This document shows, piece after piece, positions 38,301-48,083 of a stretch of 64,000 nt of DNA. Numbering within the stretch: position 1 is the stretch's first letter; every line of letters begins with the position of its first letter. The translations under genes and the position numbers were made by a program. A model generated the notes under the pieces. That model did not search any database. It worked only from the letters and a program-made list of their open reading frames with translations, and was not told the DNA's origin. The DNA comes from Bombyx mori (taxonomy: Eukaryota > Arthropoda > Insecta > Lepidoptera > Bombycidae), in contig NC_085112.1 in assembly GCF_030269925.1 (NCBI RefSeq), positions 6,573,501 through 6,637,500 on the forward strand, written 5' to 3'.

Positions 38301-41098
38301 ATTTATTTTCATCAAAGTTCAAGCGCGTATTCCAGTTGATACTGCAGAACAGAAGAGAAATTCCAAACGCTTACTCAAAACAAGTAAACAATGATTAGGA
38401 AATTCTTAGGTGCATATTAATCATTGTGCACATAATAAAGAGGTAAGTATGCCCCTAAATATGAATAATACAGCGTAATGTAGCAATTTGAATGATAATA
38501 AATTATGATTCGTTCATGGTCCGTATTTATACTAATGCTGCCTTTCACAATGAACAAGCTTACGAAGCAGCATCCTATGAAAATTTAAAATTACTCATGA
38601 CTGAAACAAAAAAAAACGCTTAAAAAATGTCAATAAAACTACCATAAGTATTGTAGATAATCAGGGTTATCACGGAAATCATTACATGCAAATAATTTAA
38701 ATTCCAACATTAACACAGAGACAAGTACCTATAGGTACATTAGAAAGAATTAAAATACTTATAATATCAATAGTAAATAATTTTACAAGTCTAAACCAAC
38801 TTAGAGTTCAATTGCAGCGAACTATCGGCATTACGTCAATGTAATATATTTTGTAGTTTGACAGTAAACAATGAACCCAATTATGCTCTTTAAATTTTAA
38901 TGTCATAATAACAGACTAAAACACTTAAATACGTGGGAAAGTTGTACAAAATTCATGAAGTCGGGGCCGCGGGGCGCAATTACGAAATATCCTCGCGGGA
39001 TTCCAATTAAAGCGTTCCATCCGCAAAATTCCACGGGGTCGGAAAGTTTTAGAATATCACCCCCCTCGGGCGCGGGTGGATAATTGCTCGTTCCACATTC
39101 CAGGGATATCTTTTGCTTGTAAGACGGTATTGTTTTAACCGTAAATGAGGAGTAAAAGTTGTTCGTTTTGCAATGATATTTAAAAAAAATTCTATCTAAA
39201 AAAATTTATCGTTTTTATTTACAGTAAAGCACAATTCAGAATTGTGTACCTAAGGGTGAGGTGATTAACCTCACTAAAAGTTACACATTAACGCCAGGAA
39301 ACATTTGCCCTTAATCCCCCAAGCGTTCAATATAGCACGTGCCGCCAATATTTATAAATAATAACATAAAACAATATAACAGTTGCTCTTAAGAGAACTA
39401 CATAAAGTTCGCCCTGAGAACAAATGGATTACTTGTGTCCGCCGCCCGCCATCTAGCGGGGGGCGCGCGAACTATATGAATTATTGTTATTGCATGGATT
39501 TCCCCGCTTCCGTACGTGTTTTCACTTACACCCCTCTTGTTAGCGGCCATAATAAAAATCTGGCCCGAATATTTTTACTAAATTGATTACGTTTCCAAGA
39601 CATTTTCTTGTGACATATTGTTTTGGTATTGTTTTGTATACGTACACACATTCGAAGCTCTACGATAATGCAAATAAAACAATTCATAGCAATTTTTCTA
39701 TAAATATTGAGAAATTTTATAGGATACGTCTCTAACAATTCTTCCGAAGCAATAGCTTTGAAATAAAGCGGAAAGTTCGTACAAAGTCTGAGATTAAAGC
39801 CTAGAATACACATCGTTGAACTTTTGTCTCATTTATAAGTTACAAGCTACAGAACACCCACGTTGTGGGTCAATGAACGGAAACACTAATCTGCTTAGAA
39901 ACATGCCAGTATTACAGCTGATATTGTTTGATAGACCTAGCTAAGCTCTTTAATTGTAGTTATGATGGCTTAGTATTATGATATAAAATTAAATACAGTA
40001 ACAGCTTCCGCTGGGTAGTAGAAAATTTGTAGATTTAAAATAATAATACTACAAATTGAAAGCATTCTTTGAATTTAGATATTCATTAAAATAAAAATTT
40101 ATGAATGTATTGTACTAACAAATATAATGGACGGTACATGAAAAATGACGTTACGAATAATTTAAATTATCCATAAATGGTTTGTTTCGCTTTAAATTTT
40201 AAGGAACCATTACGTTTTAATACTTGAGAAAATTTTGCTTTCAATCAATGCCAGCAATATCCTTATTCTGTTTTTCTAAGCTCCGGTACCTACTTTGATA
40301 TGTTAAAACCGAACTATTTTGAACTCCTTGATATTTACGAACACGTCACGCCTGTGAGATCGAGCCAAGAATTCATGCTCTCATTGTAAATTCTTGTGTA
40401 CTAAAATATTTGTCGAAAAGATTATTATGAACCTCAACACGACAATTACAGTAGTAATTCAATTACTATAGGACTAAAATACTGAAGCTGTTGAGTTTTA
40501 AGGAATAATAATGAAAAATACGCTCAAAAAAATATCGTCGAGGCAGAATTATTCTGGATTGATCAATTAACGATTTAAATATTTTTGGAGCTCAATATAT
40601 TCAGTTTTGGTCATTTTTATATTTTGAAACTGAAGTGATGTGCTAGCTGAAATGATCGTTACTATAATTCATAAAAATATTACGCAATGACCAATCATAA
40701 AAAGTACAAAGTCATTTAACCGTCTAATTAAGTATAAAGTAGATGAATAAGCCAGTAAAAACAGTCTCAATATTTTCTAGTTAAATGTTCAATTAAAATA
40801 TGAAAGAGAATTTTATGAAAAGGTTGTAAAAAGGGTGACCCGCATAAACGCATTATTGAGCAACCATGATGAGTTAATTAATGACCATAAATTTAACGTT
40901 TTAAAGTCATTAATGGAATCTTGAGGTAAGTCTGAATAAAATACTACTCGTCGGACCACACACGATCTTGGTTCAAATAATAAAGAAAAACCATATTGAA
41001 GCAACTTTGATAGTGCGGGAACTTGTTTTAGAATAAAGATTACTACAGTTACGATTCGAAAATTATTCGATTTAAAGCGTTTGTGTTGGTTTTTTATG
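35395..41098. other. 5.7 kb intergenic, no gene; GC islands near 39 kb
   Basis: AT-rich apart from two unusual islands, 38950-39115 and 39418-39475; the second holds a strong CTCF-like word. The open frames at 36042-36341, 38047-38232 and 39526-39813 have no recognisable features. Confidence 0.4.
39444..39463 (+). promoter_or_regulatory. CTCF-like word in upstream intergenic DNA
   Basis: CGCCCGCCATCTAGCGGGGG is the closest match in the window to the full core GCCMYCTRSTGG, with C in place of the T. It lies 28 kb 5' of Abd-B in a small GC-rich island unrelated to the TE families seen elsewhere in the window. Confidence 0.4.
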
Positions 41099-44000
41099 TT
41101 ATTCGGTATTACTTCGCAGTGTCATTGGCATAGACGGACAAACTAGGTCGTTGTTATGTATGTTTCGGGGGTTGATTGCTTCCCGCTTCCGTAGGTTTAA
41201 CCCGCGATTCCCTACAAGTGACCCCTGGGTGGTGCAAAACGGGAGCCAAATACATAATCGGTGGTAGGACTTGTCCGACTGGCTGGCGACCACCCTCCAA
41301 TTAGAGTCCGCCGCCAAATAGCCTAGCTGTGTTCCGGCGTGTGGGTTGGAGAGCCAGTTTTATTCCTTCCCTTTCCTCTTCCTTGTTCGGGGTGAGTCTT
41401 GATGATACCTGGAACATGCGGAGCAGATGTGCGTGCGAGCTCGCGGGACGTGATTGTTTGGCGGGGGTATAGGGAGACCCAGTGAAACGGTGTTCGCCGC
41501 CGCCCGCCGGTCAGTTGGGGACCTGAACCCGGGTGTCACTACTCAACTCCGCCCCGGGAAGCTGTCCCGCCAACCGGTGTAAAATCCTGTCGTGCGGTCG
41601 TCGTGCCGGAGTCGGAGACCGGAGTGGATCCCGGCGATCGCACGCAGGGTGGACTGGGGGCCCTTCCATGCCCTGCGTCAGTCTCTCACGCAACCCGTGG
41701 TCGAGCACGTACTATGTTCCGCGCTTTATTCAGGTGTTGTCATGATTTCGCCTCGAACTTCCTACCCCACCTAATCCCACTCTCCAAAAAAAATATATGA
41801 CAGTTCGAAAAAGAAAAAGGGTTTTGTCGGCGATTCCCCATTCCACATTTAATGTGGATTTCAGCAATGTAAGGGGTCTACATAGCAACCTCGACGCCGT
41901 ACACCACCATCTTGAGACGGCGCAGCCTGCCCTGCTTTTTCTGACGGAGACGCAGATATCTGCTCCGGATGATACTTCGTACCTTGAATACCCCGGCTAC
42001 GTATTGGAGCACAACTTCCTGCGTAAAGCCGGGGTGTGTGTATTCGTCCGGGCTGATGTCTGTTGTCGCCGTCTACGAGGCCTCGAACAACGGGACCTGT
42101 CCCTCTTGTGGCTACGCGTAGATCACGGGGGTTGTACCCGAGTCTACGCGTGCCTGTACAGGTCCCACAACAGTGATGCAGGTTCAGCTCTGATAGAGCA
42201 TGTGCAAGAGGGGACTAACCGCGTGCTTGAGCAGTACCCATCTGCGGAGGTAGTGGTTCTTGGAGACTTTAACGCTCACCACCAAGAGTGGTTGGGGTCC
42301 AGAACCACTGACCTCCCGGGTCGGGCTGCCTACGATTTCGCCCTGGCCTACGGCTTCTCCCAGCTGGTGACACAGCCCACCCGTGTCCCAGATATTGAGG
42401 GGCACGAGCCTTCTCTGTTGGACCTTCTGCTGACCACCGATCCAGCCGGATACAGTGTGGTGGTCGACGCTCCGCTTGGATCGTCTGATCACTGCCTTAT
42501 CCGTGCTGCCACACCACTCTCTCGTCCTAGTCGTCGAACGACGACCGGGTATCGAAGAGTTTGGCAGTATATGTCAGCAGATTGGGATGGATTGCGTGAA
42601 TTTTACGCATCCTACCCATGGGGGCGGTTCTGCTTTTCCTCTGCTGATCCTGACGTCTGTGCGGACCGTCTTAAAGACGTGGTGCTCCAGGGGATGGAAT
42701 TGTTTGTTCCCTCCTCTGAAGTGCCCGTTGGGGGTCGCAGCAGACCCTGGTATAACAATGCCAGCAGGGATGCTGCACACCTCAAGCGGTCCGCATACGT
42801 GGCATGGAATGATGCCAGGAGACGTCGGGATCCTAACATCTCAGAGGAAAGGCGGAAATATAACGCCGCTTCCAGGTCCTACAAGAAGGTTATTGCCAGG
42901 GCGAAATCGGAGCACGTTGCTAGAATTGGCGAGCGACTGAAGAGCTATCCCTCTGGGAGCCGTGCTTTTTGGTCGCTCGCCAAAGCTGCAGAAGGAAATT
43001 TTTGCAGGTCTAGTCTCCCACCACTACGCAAGTCCGATGACAGTCTGGCCCATAGTGCGAAAGAGAAGGCTGACCTTCTGGTCAAACTCTTCGCCTCGAA
43101 CTCGACTGTGGACGACGGGGGTGTCACACCACCGAAAATCCCCCGGTGTGATAGCTCCCTGCCGGAGATCTGCTTCACACAGTGTGCAGTCAGGCGGGAG
43201 CTCCGACTCCTGGACGTCCATAAGTCGAGTGGGCCAGACGGCATCCCTGCAGTGGTTCTGAAAAGGTGCGCCCCTGAGCTGACGCCTGCGCTAACGCGTT
43301 TGTATCGTCTTTCTTATTGCGCTAATAGGGTTCCGTCTTCATGGAAGACCGCCCACGTCCACCCTATCCCCAAGAAGGGTGACCGGTCGGACCCATCGAG
43401 CTATAGGCCTATCGCGATAACTTCCTTGCTTTCCAAGGTGATGGAGCGAATAATTAATATACAACTCCTGAAGTATCTGGAGGATCGCCAGCTGATCAGT
43501 GACCGACAATACGGCTTCCGTCACGGTCGCTCAGCTGGCGATCTTCTTGTATACCTTACTCACAGGTGGGCTGAAGCCTTGGAAAGCAAGGGCGAGGCTC
43601 TTGCTGTGAGCCTTGATATCGCGAAGGCCTTCGACAGGGTCTGGCATAGGGCACTTCTGTCGAAGCTACCATCTTACGGAATCCCCGAGGGTCTCTGCAA
43701 GTGGATCGCTAGCTTTTTGGATGGGCGGAGCATCACGGTCGTTGTAGACGGTGACTGCTCTGATACCATGACCATTAACGCTGGCGTTCCACAAGGTTCG
43801 GTGCTCTCCCCCACGCTTTTCATCCTGTATATCAATGACATGCATTGCTATGCGGATGACAGCACGGGGGATGCGCGATATATCGGCCATCAGAGTCTCT
43901 CTCGGAGTGTGGTGCAAGAGAGACGATCAAAACTTGTGTCTGAAGTGGAGAACTCTCTGGGGCGAGTCTCCAAATGGGGTGAATTGAACTTGGTTCAATT

Positions 44001-44785
44001 CAACCCGTTAAAGACACAAGTTTGCGCGTTCACTGCCAAGAAGGACCCCTTTGTCATGGCGCCGCAATTCCAAGGAGTATCCCTGCAACCTTCCAAGAGT
44101 ATCGGGATACTTGGGGTCGACATTTCGAGCGACGTCCAGTTTCGGAGTCATTTGGAAGGCAAAGCCAAGTTGGCGTCCAAAATGCTGGGAGTCCTCAACA
44201 GAGCGAAGCGGTACTTCACGCCTGGACTAAGGCTTTTGCTTTATAAAGCACAAGTCCGGCCTCGCGTGGAGTACTGCTCCCATCTCTGGGCCGGGGCTCC
44301 CAAATACCAGCTTCTTCCATTTGACTCCCTACAGAAGAGGGCCGTTCGGATTGTCGATAATCCCATTCTCTCGGATCGTTTGGAACCTCTGGGTCTGCGG
44401 AGGGACTTCGGTTCCCTCTGTATTTTGTACCGTATGTTCCATGGGGAGTGCTCTGAGGAATTATTCGAGATGATACCGGCATCTCGTTTTTACCACCGCA
44501 CCGCCCGCCACCGGAGTAGAGTTCATCCATACTACCTGGAGCCACTGCGGTCATCCACAGTGCGCTTCCAGAGATCTTTTTTGCCACGCACCATCCGGCT
44601 ATGGAATGAGCTCCCCTCCACGGTGTTTCCCGAGCGCTATGACATGTCCTTCTTCAAACGAGGCTTATGGAGAGTATTAAGCGGTAGGCAACGGCTTGGC
44701 TCTGCCCCTGGCATTGCTGAAGTCCATGAGCGACGGTAACCACTCACCATCAGGTGGGCCGTATGCTCGTCTGCCTACAAGGGCA

Positions 44786-44818
<33 letters not shown>
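41099..44818 (+). mobile_element. near full-length CR1/jockey-group LINE
   Basis: A GC-rich 5' leader of roughly 0.7 kb (5' limit uncertain, near 41.1 kb), one long ORF, a short 3' UTR and a pure A tail (44787-44818). The tail sequence defines the family found at 1, 4.8, 13.6, 26.7 and 35.1 kb. No separate gag-like ORF1 was recognised before the endonuclease/RT frame. The long intact frame suggests a recent insertion. Confidence 0.88.
41797..44739 (+). CDS. endonuclease/reverse transcriptase ORF of CR1/jockey-group LINE
   Basis: 980 codons without interruption from a true ATG. The N-terminal AP-like endonuclease (residues about 20-235) nicks target DNA: SNVRGL, LTETQ (E51), GDFNAHH (D157, N159), SSDHCLI (D231, H232), all key residues present. 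The reverse transcriptase (about 475-760) has SSYRPIAITSLLSK, RQYGFRHGRSA, LDIAKAFDRVWH (D607, D613), AGVPQGSVLSPTLF and YADD at 685-688. The loop between INDM (679-682) and HCYADD is two residues, where relatives such as the jockey-like copy here have about ten. This implies an in-frame deletion beside the active site that probably harms activity. The C-terminus matches the other lepidopteran copies. Element gene, not a host gene. Confidence 0.92.
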   Translation: MTVRKRKRVLSAIPHSTFNVDFSNVRGLHSNLDAVHHHLETAQPALLFLTETQISAPDDTSYLEYPGYVLEHNFLRKAGVCVFVRADVCCRRLRGLEQRDLSLLWLRVDHGGCTRVYACLYRSHNSDAGSALIEHVQEGTNRVLEQYPSAEVVVLGDFNAHHQEWLGSRTTDLPGRAAYDFALAYGFSQLVTQPTRVPDIEGHEPSLLDLLLTTDPAGYSVVVDAPLGSSDHCLIRAATPLSRPSRRTTTGYRRVWQYMSADWDGLREFYASYPWGRFCFSSADPDVCADRLKDVVLQGMELFVPSSEVPVGGRSRPWYNNASRDAAHLKRSAYVAWNDARRRRDPNISEERRKYNAASRSYKKVIARAKSEHVARIGERLKSYPSGSRAFWSLAKAAEGNFCRSSLPPLRKSDDSLAHSAKEKADLLVKLFASNSTVDDGGVTPPKIPRCDSSLPEICFTQCAVRRELRLLDVHKSSGPDGIPAVVLKRCAPELTPALTRLYRLSYCANRVPSSWKTAHVHPIPKKGDRSDPSSYRPIAITSLLSKVMERIINIQLLKYLEDRQLISDRQYGFRHGRSAGDLLVYLTHRWAEALESKGEALAVSLDIAKAFDRVWHRALLSKLPSYGIPEGLCKWIASFLDGRSITVVVDGDCSDTMTINAGVPQGSVLSPTLFILYINDMHCYADDSTGDARYIGHQSLSRSVVQERRSKLVSEVENSLGRVSKWGELNLVQFNPLKTQVCAFTAKKDPFVMAPQFQGVSLQPSKSIGILGVDISSDVQFRSHLEGKAKLASKMLGVLNRAKRYFTPGLRLLLYKAQVRPRVEYCSHLWAGAPKYQLLPFDSLQKRAVRIVDNPILSDRLEPLGLRRDFGSLCILYRMFHGECSEELFEMIPASRFYHRTARHRSRVHPYYLEPLRSSTVRFQRSFLPRTIRLWNELPSTVFPERYDMSFFKRGLWRVLSGRQRLGSAPGIAEVHERR

Positions 44819-44822
<4 letters not shown>

Positions 44823-44906
44823 GTATACTCGTTGTCGTCGAATCCTGTAGACCTCAGAACCTGAATACCACTATTAGTAAATTTCTGTTATAATTGCAAT
44901 AGAATC

Positions 44907-45168
44907 TTTTTTTTTCCTACCTATGCTGATAGTCTTGAGAGGCTATTTCAGGTTCACCCTAACGTTTGTAGGTGAGCTCACGAGGCTCTAACCGGAGAGT
45001 TGCTAACACTGACCCTAGCAAGAGCAGTGCTTCGCAGAATCTACCACCGGATCGGAAACGCGACCCACTGAGAAGATCCGGCGAGAAACTCAGTGGGCTG
45101 TGTCTATGGGTTAGTTCGCTCGTCGAGCCCTTCGTCGCAAGCGACGGGTTCGACGAGGACGGTGACCG
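44907..45168 (-). mobile_element. 5'-truncated jockey-like LINE 3' end with target duplication
   Basis: Minus insertion: the T run at 44907-44915 is the tail, followed by CTGATAGTCTTGAGAGGC and the 3' UTR shared with 3.46 kb and 21.6 kb, truncated at GACGGTGACCGG. GCAATAGAATC flanks it at 44896-44906 and 45169-45179. Confidence 0.88.
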
Positions 45169-45179
45169 GCAATAGAATC

Positions 45180-46516
45180 CGGTAACCGATATGATATCTA
45201 TTAGTTCATCCGTTTTATCAACACGATCTGCGTAACGAATAATGAAATGGCTTCAGATGATTTGATTGTGTATAGTCATGTGTATTATAAATTGCTAGGC
45301 ATCTATCGTAGGAACAGTATCATATTATTAATACGTGAAGCAAAAACTTTGTATCCCTTTTTACGAAAATTGCGCGGACAGAGGAGTATGAAATTTTCCA
45401 CACTTATAGAGAATATAGAGAAGAAGTGCACAATGCTAATATTTTTTTTAAATAATGCATAAAAGATACATTAAATCAATAAAGAAAACATTACACACAC
45501 TACATACCATGTATTTGATGCACACACGCATGAATACTATTTATTGTCAAACTTTTGTTCTTGACGTCTGTTGTCAAATTGAGATTAAATATTGTTTGTC
45601 GTTGTTAATATTTTTTATAGTGTAGTCTTGACGAAATTTGTGATTATAGAAGTATAAAATACAATCATAATAGTGTACAAACTTACAATTCCAATCAATT
45701 ATAGTCGAATTTCGACTACTGCGGGACCTCTAGTCTTAAATAAAACACAATCGTGCGCTTAAAAATAAATTTGCTCTGCTCAGTTCGATGATTCAAAAAG
45801 ATTCTCGTAAATGTTTATCGTGAGTTAGAACAATAAATAATATTGACATACAGCAGGCGCATGATTTGATCCATTCGCACTATTCATAAAACTATTAAAT
45901 CGAAGACAGATTTTAATTCAGACGGTAGTAACAACGTTAATAATGTAGGAACGTACCTAGATATAGTTTTCCATCGACATCTGGGCCTGCCGTGCGTCGG
46001 CATGCTCTTGGAAGAGCGCCAAACACCGCGTACACCCGCAAGCTTAATGTTTACTTTACGTTTAATTTTTAGAACAATAACAAAGTTAGATAGCATGTTT
46101 ACAAAACGAAACGGCACTACTTTCTCGTTTAGAATCTGGAAGTCAACTGGCAGAGTTGCACACAACTTTCTCTTTGCAAGCAAAAAAAAAACTAATTTGA
46201 ATTCTTTTACAAAATTGGGTCAAAATGGTTTTCTAGGAAGAGCAACTTTAAAATCTGTTGTCTGTGTCCGGGCTTACTTTATGAATAATAAAGATTGCAG
46301 GGAATAGCTTATTTTATATTGGAGCAGTTCATACTTATGTAGATTTGTGCCGTCTGTCTGTAAGTTATCCCTTAATCAACAGTTTAACAGTCAACCTGTG
46401 TCAATAATTATATATGTTATAAAAATAAATAATAGTTTAAAAAAACTAACAAAATACGATTTTATAGAAAATCCAACTAAAAAATAGAAAATTAATTTTA
46501 ATAAATTTGAATTAAC
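45180..46516. other. intergenic, nothing recognised
   Basis: AT-rich. The 45247-45462 and 46002-46307 open frames show no family features. Beyond about 45.2 kb no LINE sequence is seen. Confidence 0.45.
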
Positions 46517-46660
46517 AATAGTGTAAGAAAGAATTATTTTATTGTAAAAACGTAGTCATAAATATTTTATGAACAGATATGGGTAGAAGGGTTATTTTGA
46601 TAATATCCTGAAGAGCACCCCACGTTTTTTTACAATAAAATCATTTTTTCTTACAATATT
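46517..46660. repeat. 144-bp near-palindrome (MITE-like hairpin)
   Basis: Arm 46517-46553 (GTGTAAGAAAGAATTATTTT, ATTGTAAAAACGT) is the inverted, slightly diverged copy of arm 46622-46660 (ACGTTTTTTTACAATAAAAT, CATTTTTTCTTACAATATT), with a loop of about 68 bases. It resembles a small foldback element. A hairpin RNA is the alternative. No flanking duplication was identified. Confidence 0.5.
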
Positions 46661-46948
46661 AGCAAATTATCCATTTGTTAATAAATCGTCTGTGCTATAC
46701 CTAATAAATTAAGTCCAATTTAATACCTACCTATCTTTGAGTAAATTCTTTCGTTTTGTATAGTCAATCTTATGCTTGACTAGTTACGTGTGTTGGTGCA
46801 TCTATCAAAAATTAATTAAGCTATTTATTCTCAATAAAATTGATCGTCGTTACAGGTTGTATGCCTTTTTCTAAATTCAACAATAACTACAACATTATTT
46901 TAAAGTCCTTCAAAAATAAGATATCATGGTGGTTTATTTTGTTGAAAA

Positions 46949-46964
46949 CAGTGCCATCTATGAG
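46949..46964 (+). promoter_or_regulatory. weak CTCF-like word
   Basis: CAGTGCCATCTATGAG, a shorter match (GCCATCTA) about 0.5 kb from the 47.45-kb site. Confidence 0.2.
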
Positions 46965-47092
46965 TATACTAGAGAACTATGATCAAAGTTTATTAATGTA
47001 TTGAAACGCGCTCCGAAAGCAATTTGAAAAATCATATAATAATATAATATTAGTAAAGTATATTTGAATTTTATAAATTGTGTACATATACA

Positions 47093-47290
47093 TATTTTTA
47101 TGCTTGAATGCATAGATAAGTGAATGAGCCAACGGCCCACCTGGTATTAAGTGGTTAGTGTAGCCCATAGACAGCAGATCGTGAATGCTGCTAGCTTCGA
47201 GACGTAAGACGGGCAGCATTTACATTAAAGCTAAGTCTGAATTTTAAGGTACGACTGTAGTAGTTACACTCTGCCATGCTATACTCGTGA
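47093..47290 (-). repeat. diverged Bm1-related SINE
   Basis: GCATAGATAAGTGAATGAGC, GGCCCACCTGGTATTAAGTG and GCCCATAGACA match the Bm1 tail in reverse. The interior differs (GTGAATGCTGCTAGCTTCGA), suggesting a separate subfamily. Confidence 0.6.
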
Positions 47291-47450
47291 TGACTTCGCC
47301 GAAGAAAACGCAGGATAGTATTATTTACCCGATCGAGCTTAAAACAAGCTCTAATACTAGTTCGAATTTATAGCCTTTGTTTACTACAATAATCATTTTG
47401 TAACATGGAGACGATCACAATCGAACATCGGAACAAAGTTATCTTGCTAA

Positions 47451-47466
47451 AAGCGCCATCTAGCAA
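47451..47466 (+). promoter_or_regulatory. CTCF-like word
   Basis: AAGCGCCATCTAGCAA, sharing GCGCCATCTAGC with the Abd-B intron site. Surroundings are AT-rich. Confidence 0.3.
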
Positions 47467-47611
47467 TATAGTTTAGAATTATATTCACTCTTAAGTATCC
47501 ATATAAAGACAACATTTGGTTGATTTCTTTTAAATTACTGTTTGTCATCTTTGTTTTACATATACAATAGATAAATTAAAAAAACTTAAGAGGTGCCAAG
47601 GGACACCCGGA

Positions 47612-48083
47612 TGGAACGAAGTTCCTTTCGATTAATTAATGACGAAATTGTTTTTTTTTTTTTAAGTTATAATATAATAAAAAAATTATTATTAACAAAT
47701 ATAATGTAATATAAAAAGAATCAGTAGGCTCAATTTTAGTAATAATTAGCTTGTGGTGTTGCTCCCCATCAGCAATATCCGGAACTTGTGCAGAAACACT
47801 GTCAGGATTAATTATTGTTATTATTTTTTATTATTTATTATGTACAAAAAACCTGTATACACTCAACAAAAGTAATCTTCGCAACACCACACTGTTCAAT
47901 GCAAAATAGAAAGACGAAACGAAAATAACTGGCTTGCTTTCTATGAGAGAGAGAGAGAGAGACAGAGAAACACGCGCACGCCGCACGGCTTACAACTATA
48001 GCGAAAAGTGTCGCTACAACTTTTGGTCTTCATTTTTCCCGTCTAGCCCCCTTTTGCAATGCTTGATAAGGAACTTGGTTCCA
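47612..48083. repeat. inverted-repeat-bounded segment, putative non-autonomous transposon
   Basis: TGGAACGAAGTTCCT at 47612 is mirrored by AGGAACTTGGTTCCA ending at 48083 (15 bp, one mismatch). The interior has no ORF and includes a (GA)n run at 47944-47962. The preceding GGACACCCGGA is a phrase I associate with lepidopteran repeats. Boundaries are tentative. Confidence 0.4.

Noticed and set aside
41511..44740. Numerous 60-160-codon frames overlapping the LINE ORF
   Set aside because: Shadows of the 980-codon reverse-transcriptase frame in GC-rich element DNA.
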